Origin: Piscicola geometra
Taxonomy: Eukaryota > Annelida > Clitellata > Hirudinida > Piscicolidae
DNA length: 64,000 nt
Direction: 5' to 3'
Assembly (NCBI GenBank): GCA_943735955.1
Contig: OX030968.1
Coordinates: 4,674,704 to 4,738,703, forward strand
The number at the start of each line of letters is the position of its first letter. Position 1 is the first letter of the stretch. The position numbers and the translations under genes are program-made. Below the pieces are notes generated by a model. The model was not told where the DNA came from, searched no databases, and worked only from the letters and a program-made list of their open reading frames with translations. Below are positions 1 to 10,059 of this stretch, in pieces.

Positions 1-560
1 ATCTAAGGCCCTTTGAGGATTTTCCCAACCAAACCACGGGCCTGCAGTTGCACCAATGTCTTTGGTTCGTTGAGTCTCTCCCACAGGGCCTTGGTCACAT
101 CATTCTTGGTGTAACTGCTGATACGAAAAAATTACAATTGGTTTTAAAAAAGTACAGTAAATTTATGTAATTATTAAACAAAGAATCTTAAAATATACTT
201 AATAAGGAATCCATGTAACAACTCTCTGTGCTGGAGGGCGACGCCTGCCATGTGAAAAAGGAGGTGCAGGCGGTTGCCGACGTAGCGTAGAAAGATCCCT
301 GGAACGACTTTGTTTGCTGTCAGATAGGCCCTGAACGCTCTTGGTTCACCTTTAAAGCTGTGTCTGAGAGAGAAAAAAATATCTATAATTCTGGGACATT
401 TATAAATCAATATAAAAATCATTTTAATCATTGGAACTTAATAGATATATAAAGATAATCATAATCCCCTGAGTTTTGATAAGTTGTACAGGAAAGAAAC
501 TGTTGTGCCATCCTTGCCCGTGAATCCTTGAATACCTGTGAATTGATCAAAAACGGCAAG
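1..560 (-). pseudogene. Unrecognised multi-exon gene remnant, copy 1 (partial at window edge)
   Basis: The same exon series recurs at 8328-8910 and 44990-45590. Pieces visible here are about 1-117 (ending in a threonine-glycine-rich stretch), 199-363 (framed by a CTCAG acceptor and a GTATAT donor, containing a R-Y-V-G-N-R-L-H-L-L-F-H-M-A-G core) and about 470-550. The GNR(L/F)..LF core reminds me of RNase-H-fold hAT-related proteins of unknown role, but that is a weak resemblance. In this copy the donor after the 470-550 exon reads GG instead of GT, so it looks decayed. The sequence runs off the left edge of the window. Confidence 0.4.
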
Positions 561-573
561 CCGTTTTCTGGAC

Positions 574-1302
574 TCACCAGCAATAGTTGAGGATGGGAGC
601 TATGAGGGATCTGAATTTTCGGCTGGTGTGTCGTGATGTGTGTTTCTTGTATTTCTTGCTGGTCTTGCGAATGATTACTTCTTTGTTATGTTTGTTGTGT
701 GTGTGTAGATTCTGGAGTAATGTGGTGATGAGGGAGTTGTTGGAGCGTATTGTGTGGGTCCTAATGTCTAGAAGGAATTGTCGTGTGAGGCTTTTTATAG
801 TGTCATCGTTTTTGTGGTTGATTATTGATATTGAATCTGTGATTGTGGACAATCCCTTCTCGCAGGATAAGGGATTGTCCTGGGTGAAATTGTATTTCTG
901 TCTTATTGTTTTTATGAGGAGGTATATGGAATAGGATTCGACTGTGTCATTGGTGGTTGTGCCTTCTGGTTTGTAGTTGGTGGGTTCAGGTGGTCTTGTG
1001 CTGTATGATTTTTTTCTGGATTGGTTGAATGAGTTGCGTCTGTGTGATGTGTCTTGTGAGGGTGGGTGTGTGTGTGAGTGATGGTGGGTGTGGTTGGGTG
1101 GTGATTGTAGCAGAGTTCTTCTTTGGTTTGGTTGTGTATTATTGGTAGTCGAGTAGACAGGGGTATGCCTCGGTGTGTATTGGTGGGTGTGTGGAGTGTG
1201 TGCTGGGTGAGAGGTCTGGTCTTGGAACAGCGTACGGGCTCTTTTTGAGACTGGTGAAGGATGTTGGTGAGTTGATCTGCTGCTTGATGGGGTAAAATAC
1301 AC
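574..1302 (-). CDS. Pro/His/Thr-rich open frame, possible Penelope-like element N-terminal region
   Basis: This is a 242-codon open frame. The first half is low-complexity (His, Thr, Pro, Ser) and the second half is a basic, Leu/Ile-rich region containing N-P-L-S-x-E-K-G-L. A related but decayed stretch lies at about 37080-37400, next to Penelope-like reverse transcriptase pieces. The L-S-x-E-x-G-L feature recalls the region before the reverse transcriptase in Penelope-like elements; I infer the link from that and from proximity. The segment replaces about 150 bp found in the other copies of this block (8930-9080), so it is an insertion or replacement here. Confidence 0.3.
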   Translation of the reverse strand: MYFTPSSSRSTHQHPSPVSKRARTLFQDQTSHPAHTPHTHQYTPRHTPVYSTTNNTQPNQRRTLLQSPPNHTHHHSHTHPPSQDTSHRRNSFNQSRKKSYSTRPPEPTNYKPEGTTTNDTVESYSIYLLIKTIRQKYNFTQDNPLSCEKGLSTITDSISIINHKNDDTIKSLTRQFLLDIRTHTIRSNNSLITTLLQNLHTHNKHNKEVIIRKTSKKYKKHTSRHTSRKFRSLIAPILNYCW

Positions 1303-1329
1303 TCTTTCATTTGAGTTTCTTTATCTCAT

Positions 1330-2135
1330 CGAACAATGACGGGATCTCCCTCTCTGGGATCAACGGAAGGCGAACAAGAGAGTACAGTCGGTGATTGCTA
1401 ATATAGGCGCCTCTCAGCCCAAATTCTTTGATCTTCCGTCAAAGTGCCTGCCCGAAGTGGAAATGACAGCCCTTAATAGCTACATTAGAAAAAACGCCTC
1501 TGAGGGCTTTCCAGAGGCCGACCTCAAAGTCAACTACAAAGGTCTCCAGTCGTTGGGTGTGGTCGACCAAGTCGCGCACCTTCTGCAGCACCTGTGGAAT
1601 AACAATATAAGTAGCGTTTGCAATCGATTAACGCAAAATTTGTTTAAATGAAATTATTATTGCATTTTTGTAGAAAATATCAGTTTTTTAATTTTCAAGT
1701 TGAAATTACACGTGATTTCTGAACGAAAATTCAGCTATAAATGAGATTCCGCTTAAATTATAACTTTAAAAACCCGTATTTCTGCTTCAGCATTCCGAAC
1801 ATTCCTCCCAACCACTGCATCCTACTCCACTCAAAAGCACCCTCCTCTTATGTCTTTTACAATTTTGTTTCTCAATGTTAAAACATTTTTAATAGATAAA
1901 ATGCAATAATAATAGGGGAGAAAGGGATGAAATAACTTAGATTGAGTTGTATGAACCATTTCGAAATTGGAACAAATCCTATTGCCATTTAACTCATGAA
2001 AGAGTGGATAGTGAAGAGTTGCAGAAATGGCATCCTGACGACCTTAAAGGTGCCGTCCAGGTACCAGGTCTTGCTCTTCTTGAGCCTCTTGAGGTTGCAG
2101 TCAGTGGCAAATAGGTAGTGGACCTTGTTACCCAC
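1330..2135 (-). mobile_element. MULE-type transposase fragment, copy A
   Basis: Two exon remnants are visible on the minus strand. The one at about 1998-2135 encodes the first catalytic block (W-Y-L-D-G-T-F-K-V-V). The one ending at 1591 starts after a CCACAG acceptor with V-L-Q-K-V and contains the second catalytic Asp (V-V-D-F-E-V-G-L-W) and the G-C-H-F-H-F-G-Q-A-L-W block. The exon boundary is at the same codon as in the complete transposase at 18620-21103. The exon that should lie between them is not visible and the fragment is frameshifted downstream. Nearly identical copies are at 8990-9905 and 45640-46031. Confidence 0.75.
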
Positions 2136-2289
2136 TGCCACATACTGTTAGTGAGTCGGTCTTTATCTGTTTGTGAATCGGGGTTTGTCTGGGAATTAAA
2201 TTCAATCCAGTTGAATCGATCGTACCAAGCGATTCTGGTTTGGGATCAGAGAGTGGGTTTGGAGAAGAGACGAGTTTTTTTATGAATAG

Positions 2290-3247
2290 GAAAAAAAATA
2301 ATTTTGTATAAAACATCTGAGAACTAGTTTTTCATCCAATATTGGAGTTATTATCTTGTTATTATGGAGAGTTAGTGTTAAATCTAAGAAATTGATGCTG
2401 GTGTTGCTCTGTGTATATTCAAGTATGATTTCCTTGAGGACATTGGCTGTTTTGTTTATTATTATATCAAGGGTATTTCTGTTACAGATAATTAAAAGGT
2501 CGTCAATATACCTTTTGTATAGTATATAGTTTTTAAAATTATGTTATCTATGTCATTCAGGTAGATGTTGGCTAAGGCAGGGGCCATGGAGATTCCCATT
2601 GCCAGGCCGTTCCCTGTTTGTAAGTCTGTACTTCGTATGTGAAGAAATTATTATTAAGTACTATTTTTAATAAGTCGATAATCAAATGATCAGGTCTGTT
2701 AGGTTCTGGGTATTTTTCAGTATTTTGGTGGTTTTTGCTATAGTTTTTTTGTTGATCATATTAGTATATAGCGATGTGACATCCGCCGTGGCTAATACGA
2801 GATCCATGTTATCCTTATTTATTTTATTATTGGAGTTAAGCTCTTCGATGATTTCTATAAACTCAAAGCTGTCTTTCAGGTAACAGTTGTGTTTCTTCAT
2901 TAGTGGCACTAGAAAGCTATTGATATATTTAGTGATATTTGTTGTTTCCGTATTGGTGTTGGTAATGATTGGTCTGCCTGGGGGATGGATCCGTTCCATT
3001 TAGACTTTTCTTTATGGATCTTCGGAAAAAGATAAAACTTCCTTGTTTTGAGGGGTGATCTGTTATTTAAAAGAGTATTATTTATCTTACGTTTGTTCAA
3101 GGTATCTTTAATTAGTTTATTTGTTTTATAATACTCGCTAGGGTTAGATGTTGCATAGAAGGCTCTGACTGATAGTCGCTTTTGTGCTTCTGTGTTATAG
3201 TCTGTATAGTTTTGAATGACAAAAATGTCATTTTTATCTGCTTTTTT
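2290..3247 (-). mobile_element. Penelope-like retroelement fragment, copy A
   Basis: Reading the minus strand one meets F-P-K-I-H-K-E, then P-P-G-R-P-I-I-T-N, T-A-D-V-T-S-L-Y-T-N (reverse transcriptase motif A, catalytic Asp) and M-A-P-A-L-A-N-I-Y-L (motif B region). These are the hallmarks of Penelope-like element reverse transcriptase. There is a frameshift between the P-K-I-H-K and G-R-P-I blocks near 3005 and further damage near 2540, so this copy is dead. Its 5' side abuts a LINE open frame at about 3248. No GIY-YIG endonuclease domain was recognised. Confidence 0.75.
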
Positions 3248-4600
3248 AATGTTCCAGACGTTAGGGTACAGCCTGCCAAAGGTGGAACTGGCTCTAGCAA
3301 TCCTGACATTCACCTCGTCATCGATAGTGACACTCTGAGATAGTGTATTGCCTAGGTAGGTGAACCGGTCCACTGTGTTGAGTTTATGTCCATTGACCGT
3401 GATGTTAGGCTCAACGTAGGGCTTTCCGGGTGCTGGCTGATGAAGGACTTCAGTCTTCTTTGTGCTGATCGTCAGACCAAAGTTTGTGAGGCGCTGGAAA
3501 ACAGATTTACGCTGCTTTGCATGTCGGCTTCTGAGACAGCGTTGAGGGCACAGTCATCAGCAAACAACAGGTCTCTGATGATGTCTGTTGTCACTTTGGT
3601 TTTTGCCGGGAGCCTCCGAAAGTGGAACAGTTTGCCATCTGTGCGGTACTTCAGATTGACACAAACCACCTCATCTCTGAAGGCATCGGTCAGCATGGCT
3701 GAAAACATAAGGCTAAACAGAGTTGGTGCCAAAACGCAGCCTTGCTTGACCCCGTTCGTGACTGGAAAAGGGTCCAATGATTCTCCACTGTCTTGGACTC
3801 TGGCTTGCATTCCATCGTGGAATTTTTTCACCAAGCCGATGAATTTCCTTGGACAACCATACTTGGCCATGATCTTCCATAGGCCCTCTCTACAGACGGT
3901 GTCGAAAGCCTTGGTGAGGTCCACATATGTAGAAAACAGGTCAGAGTTTTGCTCTTGACAGTTTTCTTGCAGCTGCCTGGCAGCAAAAACCATGTCGATG
4001 GTTCCACGTTTTTTTCGGAAACCACACTGACTTTCAGACAGGAGACCTTGGTCAAGGTGGGCTGTGAGGTGTTTTAGCAGGATTCTGGCGAATATCTTTC
4101 CTGCAATGAAAAGCAGTGATATGTCTCTGGTTGTCGCAGGCTTGTCTACTTCCTTTCCGCTTGTAGAGATGTATGATGGAAGCATCTTCAAATTCCTGCG
4201 GAATCGTTTCTTTCTCCCACATCAATAGGTACAACTGGTGGAGTCTTTTCATCAGGGCTGGTCCCCCCCCTCTTTGTAGACCTCAACTGGTATAGCGTCT
4301 AAACCAGGTGCTTTGCCACTGGAAAGAAGACGAATTGCTTCCTGGGTCTCGTGCAAGGTTGGAGGATCATCCAGTGCTTCGTTGGTGGGCACTTGGGGAA
4401 GACGATTGATGGCTTCGACGTTGATGTTGGAAGGGCAATTGAGGACGTTGTCGAAGTGTTCGACCCATCTCTCCAAGGTCTTCTCTTTGTCAGTAATGAG
4501 AGTGTAACCATCGGCGCTAAGGAGGGGATATGAGCCAGAAGACGTGGGGCCATAAACTTCTTTCAAGGCGTTATACATTTTTTGTGGTCTTTCTTGCTCG
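3248..4600 (-). mobile_element. Non-LTR retrotransposon (LINE) reverse transcriptase fragment, copy A
   Basis: Minus-strand frames give an ordered LINE reverse transcriptase: G-K-A-P-G-L-D-A-I-P near 4300, A-F-D-T-V (motif A, catalytic Asp) near 3900, G-V-K-Q-G-C-V-L-A-P (motif B) near 3750, L-L-F-A-D-D (motif C) near 3560 and F-T-Y-L-G in the thumb near 3370. Frameshifts near 4250, 4190 and 3470 break it. A second, longer-tailed member at 26880-28250 shows how the protein continues, with a C-terminal C-x2-C zinc finger. I would place it among zinc-finger-ending RTE/Rex-like LINEs, but the clade is not certain. Its 3' portion is replaced by the Penelope-like sequence at 3248. Confidence 0.8.
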
Positions 4601-5640
4601 GATAAATATATATAGTCTATATACAGTATAATAGACTATATAAAGTATATTCCAAATAGACTATAGAATCGACAAAATGTTAGTTCTTTGGACATCATTA
4701 ATTCTTTCGCAAATGTTTGAACTAATTTAAGTTCTTTTAAATCGGCAAGAGTTTTGGGACAACTATCTGAACAAGGTGTTTTCATTACAACACACACTCA
4801 GCCTGCAATATACAAGGCAAGGCATAAGGCATCTGTTGGAGAATCACAGGAAACACAGCAGAACTTTGAAGAAAGTCATAAGAGAAAAATTTGGATCTGC
4901 ACTTTGACAGTTAAAATTAACAAAAAAGTTGTTTAAAAAAATCAGCATCGTGAAGTTCATCTAGCAGCACTAACTCTTGGTGAGGGAGGAGCTTCAATAA
5001 TATGGAATAACCGGAGTGTTAGAACAATAGCATTTGTGGGAAAGTATTGAAGTTGTAATCTGTGATACCACAAGTGTCAACACTGGAGTGAAAATGAAGT
5101 TGTTAATCTAATCCCAAAAAAAGTATGTTGTGAATGCTAATCTCGTTCCAGAAGCAGAATTTATTTTTTCAGGTGGGTGGGTGGAGTGGCTAATAATTAT
5201 GACAACAAAAATTCAAGTTTCATAACAAATTTTTTTCTTTTTAACAATTAAAAATTATGTCTCAAAAATTCTTCAACAAATTAATTTATATTATAAGATT
5301 AAAACATATGTATAGACCGAAGATATATATGAAAAAACATCTGAAACAATTATTGTGATAAAACAATTTTTTCTCACAAAATTCCCATCATACCAAAATC
5401 TTTAACGCACATGTCATTTTTTGAACCGATGAGCAAAAAAGTAATAGTCAATAACAAAAATTTCAATAAAATACCATATCTCCAGCCGGGACTAGTGAAC
5501 TAAATCAACAACTATTTGCACATTTAGCACTTCAGAAGTGAAGCTATCCAGCTTAAAAGAGAACACAAAACCAAGATCACTTGGCAAGAGAACTTCGTTA
5601 TCATTAATTTGTCATTTAAATAATAGGATATAATAGAATG
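4601..5640. other. AT-rich spacer without recognised gene, duplicated at 47260-48310
   Basis: No convincing coding region was seen. It holds a short palindromic stretch of TATAGACTATATA type at about 4605-4665, related to sequence at 32890-32930 and 63870-63910. It also has a 60-codon open frame at 4754-4936 that is conserved in the other copy only because the whole block is duplicated. Confidence 0.5.
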
Positions 5641-5651
5641 TAATATAATTT

Positions 5652-5843
5652 TTGTTGTCAATGCCCCTTCACAAACGAAGCGGCAAACTCAAGATAGCAA
5701 GTGAACTGAGAAGGGAAAGCTTGAAGAAGCATTCACGACGTGCGAATCAGCGCGACACCATGACGATGAAGGTGGCGCAAAGGCACCCAGTCACGAAAGC
5801 CTTTGCAGCGAAGAATGAAGATTGTATTTATCGAATCAAATAA
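5652..5843 (+). CDS. Small basic hypothetical protein, copy A
   Basis: A 63-codon frame rich in Lys, Arg and Ser (contains E-L-R-R-E-S-L-K-K-H-S-R-R-A-N) ends in a TAA that lies at the first unit of the 24-bp minisatellite. It is locally richer in GC than its surroundings. Almost identical copies occur at 10903-11094 and 48324-48515, with one Ser/Arg replacement. No family recognised. It may be the end of a longer repetitive-element protein rather than a host gene; conservation among copies could simply reflect recent duplication. Confidence 0.25.
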   Translation: MLSMPLHKRSGKLKIASELRRESLKKHSRRANQRDTMTMKVAQRHPVTKAFAAKNEDCIYRIK

Positions 5844-6050
5844 ATGTCAGAAATTTATGACAAATAAATGTCAAAAATTTAAGACAAATAAATGTCAGAA
5901 ATTTATGACAAATAAATGTCAGAAATTTATGACAAATAAATGTCAGAAATTTATGACAAATAAATGTCAGAAATTTATGACAAATAAATGTCAGAAAGTT
6001 AATTCAAATAAATGTCAAAAATAAAATACAAATAAATGTCAGAAATTGAC
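5838..6050 (+). repeat. 24-bp minisatellite (ACAAATAAATGTCAGAAATT unit), copy A
   Basis: About eight to nine tandem units of a 24-bp motif (AAATAAATGTCAGAAATTT followed by ATGAC) with few substitutions. It stays open in one frame, giving an apparent N-K-C-Q-K-F-M-T repeat. The other copies are at 11087-11203 (about five units) and 48508-48702 (about seven to eight units). The open frame is most likely a by-product of a unit length divisible by three. Confidence 0.9.
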
Positions 6051-6104
6051 TTTGAAACTGGGTTGTGCTGTGGAAGCAGTGGACAGGTTCTAAAAAGTGA
6101 AACT

Positions 6105-6425
6105 AAAAAGAAAAATAACAACGGAAGGATACTCAAATGCACGAAACAAAAACAAAAGGATTATCAAAAAAGGTAGAAACTAAGGGAGAAGGGACGAAAC
6201 AAAAACAAATGGATATAACTTTTGAGTATCCTTTTGTTTTTGTTTCGTCCATTCTTCCTTAGTTTCTACCTTTTTTGAGTATCCTTTTGTTTATGTTTCG
6301 TCCATTCTTCCTTAGTTTCTGCCTCTTTTGAGTATCCTTTTGTTTTTGTTTCGTCCATTCTTCCTTAGTTTCTACCTTTTTGAGTATCCTTCTGTTTTTG
6401 AATTGTTCCTTCCCCCTTAGTAGAA
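6105..6425. repeat. Foldback/tandem repeat with ~52-bp units, copy A
   Basis: Units of the type GAGTATCCTTTTGTTTTTGT plus TTCGTCCATTCTTCCTTAG and TTTCTACC occur about four times on one strand after 6220. They are preceded by two units in the opposite orientation (6110-6215), giving a hairpin-capable structure. Copies are at 48755-49070 and, shorter, 39440-39640. No coding content. Confidence 0.75.
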
Positions 6426-6654
6426 ACTAAAGTGTGACAGGTCCATATATTCCAGAACAGTAATTGAGAAGCTGGCTAGCGGATATGTCCCCTGTCTCAT
6501 ACCAATCCCAAGCCTCCCAAAGCAGACCTTCAACAGAAAGTTTTCTGTCTCCGGATACGAGAGAGTTTACTTTCCTTTATAAAAGTACAGTTTTCAGGGA
6601 CTAAAAGAGCTTCTGATATAATAAAAAAATAAAAAGGTAGGTTAGATTTTCCGG

Positions 6655-6906
6655 CTTTTCGATTAATGCCAGCCTTCAAGGTCATTATTGGTACGAACAC
6701 ATCGGCGATATACCAATATGTTCTCTACCGACCAGGGGCTGCTGCTAAGCCAATTAGTAAAATATAAGAAAAATAAGTTTGAAGTAAAAGAGTTTCTGCT
6801 CTTTAGCGAAGTTCTGAAAAAGAGGAGAGGATCTGATCGGCAGGAAGTACTGAAAGGGCAAAAGTTTTCCGCAAAAGAGAATAATTTTCCCCCTTTTCAA
6901 CCATAA
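6655..6906 (-). mobile_element. MULE-type transposase fragment (third catalytic block)
   Basis: The minus strand contains V-Y-R-R-C-V-R-T-N-N-D-L-E-G-W-H, matching the block that carries the third catalytic residue (Glu) in the complete MULE transposase (S-V-Y-R-R-S-V-R-T-N-N-D-L-E-G). It is preceded by a segment of the S-L-L-R-K-T-F-A-L-S type. A longer relative with the second catalytic Asp is at 39880-40500 and a duplicate at 49310-49560. This is a different MULE lineage from the fragment at 1330-2135, judged by sequence. Confidence 0.65.
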
Positions 6907-6929
6907 ACTGACACTAGGTTGATTGAAAA

Positions 6930-7375
6930 AAATTTGAACACAACCTACTAATTGTTTTATGACATTTTGATTTATCTACCAGATATTTAAGATATTTGTG
7001 ACACCAAAATTAAGTATTTGAATGGAATATAAAAGTTTAAAAATCTTGGTAGAAATTCTGCTCCAATAGAAATCCTACATTAACCTTATACAAATTCAAC
7101 TCTTCGGAGGAACCTGCTCCCTGGTTTCTGAGCCATCTATTCATATCTTGATTAACATGGTTGATGCAGAGGAAAGAGGATATACTTGAGAAATTATTGT
7201 CGAATTTATTGCGTAAGCTATCTTCATTATGGAATGAAATAATACTTTTGTGTGGATGATCTTAAATTACTCCTATAAGGGTGAGAGATTAATGAATTGA
7301 TATACTGGAGATACTGAGTTTTTTAATTTAAACATAAAGACAGATTTTAAATATGATCCTAAATTTGATAACTGA
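6930..7375 (-). mobile_element. Retroelement tails: Penelope-associated piece plus CR1-like LINE 3' piece
   Basis: At about 7080-7220 the minus strand reads a conserved stretch (S-F-L-C-I-N-H-V-N-Q-D-M ... W-L-R ... G-A-G-S-S-E-E-L). It recurs next to Penelope-like pieces at 38340-38470 and also at 43760-43880 and 49740-49870; I take it as a Penelope-element segment with modest confidence. At 7235-7375 the sequence matches the CR1-like LINE C-terminal region at 59894-60040. About 7376-7735 is AT-rich and shows nothing recognisable. Confidence 0.45.
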
Positions 7376-7735
7376 TTCTAAAAGATCTAAAAGCATGGCT
7401 AGCAAAAATCAAATTAGTTTATTAACATATCAAATGAAACTATTAGAAATCACTGAGACTTAAAACATCAACATCAAAAATTCTATTTAATTTTATGTTT
7501 TGAAGCATGTTTTTTTAGCATGCCTTTTCTTAACTGGAAACTATTCAAAGCATGCCAAAAGACGTAAAATTAAAAAAAAAATTATGCTATTAGTCTCGGT
7601 CATTTCTAATAGTTTTATTTAATATATTAATCAACTAATTTGAAGTTTGCTAGTCACGTTTTCAGATCTTTTAGAATCGTAGCTAAAAATGATTCATTTT
7701 CAAGACCAATCCGACTCTATTGTGGTCCTTCCTCT

Positions 7736-8075
7736 TTAAAACTTTGAGGCCTTGGGCTTACCGGCTACGCAACTCCTCCACGCGCACAAGATTCCCAAGA
7801 TCAACAGAGATCCGCCCATAATGACTGCCGTGGTGATCAGCGCTATCTTCAATCCCGTGAAATCCCACATCGGAAAATTTGATAGATCTTGGAGCTTCTT
7901 TTCTCGAATCTCCACTCCTTCTTCCACCTGACTGTTAGATAGTAATTTAATTGTAGGTGCTCCACTTTTCCAATGGGTTGAAGGGAAACGACCTCTAAAT
8001 TGTACACGTTTTTTGTCACTTCGAGATCAGGAATAACTACTGATGGGGCCTTATACATCCCGTTCCACCCATTTG
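7736..8075 (-). pseudogene. Type I membrane protein gene, 3' exons, copy A (membrane segment intact)
   Basis: The C-terminal part reads P-M-W-D-F-T-G-L-K followed by a hydrophobic stretch of about 23 residues (I-A-L-I-T-T-A-V-I-M-G-G ...), a Cys-Trp-Arg boundary and a 10-residue basic tail ending at a TAA (7736-7738). This is a typical single-pass, type I end. Upstream, the frame giving the extracellular part (N-G-M-Y-K-A-P-S-V-V ...) is offset by one from the membrane frame near 7930. Either a splice site I cannot place or a frameshift joins them. Upstream of about 8065 the sequence changes to the unrecognised gene remnant, so the ectodomain is missing here. Not recognised as a named family. 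Confidence 0.45.
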
Positions 8076-8910
8076 TCGCTCCATCCTGCTCCCCCATTGG
8101 AGAGCTTACTATGTGAGGCAATAAATTTAAATTGTTATTATAAGCTTTGTGAACTGCATCCTTTTTCAGAGGCTGTCCAAATACGTCTTCTTTCATTGTG
8201 GTTTTGCTTTCTGGATGCTTTTGAATTTCAACAATCTTTTTTACAGCGTGCTGGAATGCTGGTGCCTCTATTATGTAATTAACGGATTGATTCAATAAAA
8301 GAAACAAAATATGATTCCAATCTTTACCATCTCGAGATTGGATAGGTTGTGATAGTTCCCGTAAACAAGGTTCATATAAGGCCCTGTGAGGATTTTCCCA
8401 ACCAAACCAAGGGTCTGCAGTTGCACCATTGTCCTTGGTTCGTTGATTCCCTCCCACAGGGCCTTGGTTACATCATTCTTGGTGTAACTGCTGATACGAA
8501 AAAATGACAAATGGTTTTAAAAAAGTACAGTAAATTTATGTAATTATTAAACAAAGAATCTTGAAATATACTTGATAAGGAATCCATGTAACAATTCTCT
8601 GTGCTGGAGGGCGACGCCTGCCATGTGGAAAAGGAGGTGCAGGCGGTTGCCGACGTAGCGTAGAAAGATCTCTGGAACGACTTTGTTTTCTGTCAGATAG
8701 GCCCTGAACGCTCCTGGTTCACATTTAAAGCTGTTTCTGAGAGAGAAAAAAATCTATAATTCTGGGACATGTATAAATCAATATACAAATCATTTCAATT
8801 ATTGGAACTTATAATATAAAGATAATTATAATCACCTGAGTTTCGATAAGTTGTACAGGAAAGAAACTGCTGTGCTATCCTTGTCTGTGAATCCTTAAAT
8901 ACCTGTGAAT
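8076..8910 (-). pseudogene. Unrecognised multi-exon gene remnant, copy A'
   Basis: Exon-like blocks on the minus strand, in gene order: about 8835-8900 (D-S-Q-T-R-I-A-Q-Q-F-L), 8572-8736 (Y-V-G-N-R-L-H-L-L-F-H-M-A-G; CTCAG acceptor, GTATAT donor), 8328-8490 (L-G-L-V-G-K-I-L-T-G-P-Y; ATCAG acceptor, GTAAAG donor) and about 8070-8267 (K-T-T-M-K-E-D-V-F-G-Q-P-L). Each is flanked by plausible splice sites, but codon phases do not all agree, so I call it a remnant. The order L-x-x-L-L-T-G-P ... D-I/V-F-G resembles hAT-related RNase-H-fold proteins; a search is needed. Copies: 1-560 and 44741-45590. Confidence 0.45.
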
Positions 8911-8989
8911 TGATCAAGAACTATTATTTAAACTGAATAAAAAATCTCGAGGTAATGATACCTTGACTGCACCTGTTGCAGGCCTCGAA

Positions 8990-9905
8990 AAGTTTTCCTT
9001 GCAAGGATTCATGGTCTGCGGACTGCTGCCTTCCACACAGTGCCTTCCATCCAGGTACTGCGGAAGTAGTTTTGGTACACTCGTTCATTTGAGTTTCTTT
9101 ATCTCATCGGACAATGACGGGATCTCCCTCTCTGGGATCAACGGAAGGCGAACAAGAGAGTACAGTCGGTGATTGCTAATATAGGCGCTTTTCAGCCCAA
9201 ATTCTTTGATCTTCCGCCAAAGTGCCTGCCCGAAGTGGAAATGACAACCCTTAATAGCTACACTAGGAAAAACGCCTCTGAGGGCTTTCCAGAGGCCGAC
9301 CTCAAAGTCAACTACAAAGGTCTCCAGTCGTTGGGTGTGGTCGACCAAGTCGCGCACCTTCTGCAGCACCTGTGGAATAACAATATAAGTAGCGTTTGCA
9401 ATCGATTAACGCAAAATTTGTTTAAATGAAATTATTATTGCATTTTTGTAGAAAATATCAGTTTTTTAATTTTCAAGTTGAAATTACACGTGATTTCTGA
9501 ACGAAAATTCAGCTATAAATGAGATTCCGCTTAAATTATAACTTTAAAAACTCGTCTTTCTGCTTCGGCATTCCGAGCATTCCTCTCAACCACTGCCTCC
9601 CACTCCACTCAAACGCACCCCCCTCTTAGTCTTTTACAATTTTGTTTCTCAATGTTAAAACATTTTTAATAGATAAAATGCAATAATAACAGGGGAGAAA
9701 GGGATGAAATAACTTAGATTGAGTTGTATGAACCATTTCGAAATTGGAACAAATCCTATTGCCATTTAACTCATGAAAGAGTGGATAGTGAAGAGTTGCA
9801 CAAATGGCATCCTGACGACCTTAAAGGTGCCATCCAGATACCAGGTCTTGCTCTTCTTGAGCCTCTTGAGGTTGCAGTCAGTGGCAAATAGGTAGTGGAT
9901 TTAGT
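8990..9905 (-). mobile_element. MULE-type transposase fragment, copy A'
   Basis: This is the same element as at 1330-2135. The first catalytic block (W-Y-L-D-G-T-F-K-V-V) is at about 9775-9905. The second block starts at 9369 after a CCACAG acceptor and runs to about 9085. A further conserved piece (Y-F-R-S-T-W-M) follows in another frame near 9050, indicating a frameshift. It is decayed and non-functional. Confidence 0.75.
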
Positions 9906-10059
9906 TACCCACTGCCACATACTGTTAGTGAGTCGGTCTTTATCTGTTTGTGAATCGGGGTTTGTCTGGGAATTCAATTCAATCCAGTTGAATCGATCGT
10001 ACCAAGCGATTCTGGTTTGGGATCAGAGAGTGGGTTTGGAGAAGAGACGAGTTTTTTTA

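Noticed and set aside
3386..3958. Plus-strand 190-codon frame
   Set aside because: Antisense to the LINE reverse transcriptase; codon content mirrors the real minus-strand frame. The same applies to 27824-28243 and 46658-47080.
4754..4936. Small gene conserved at 47426-47608
   Set aside because: The conservation equals that of the surrounding duplicated non-coding DNA; no motif or splice context.
5803..6024. N-K-C-Q-K-F-M-T repeat protein
   Set aside because: The 24-bp unit is divisible by three, so the array stays open automatically; the frame is not conserved as a gene.
8043..8282. Plus-strand 79-codon frame (and 44718-44960)
   Set aside because: Antisense to the gene remnants, without supporting features.
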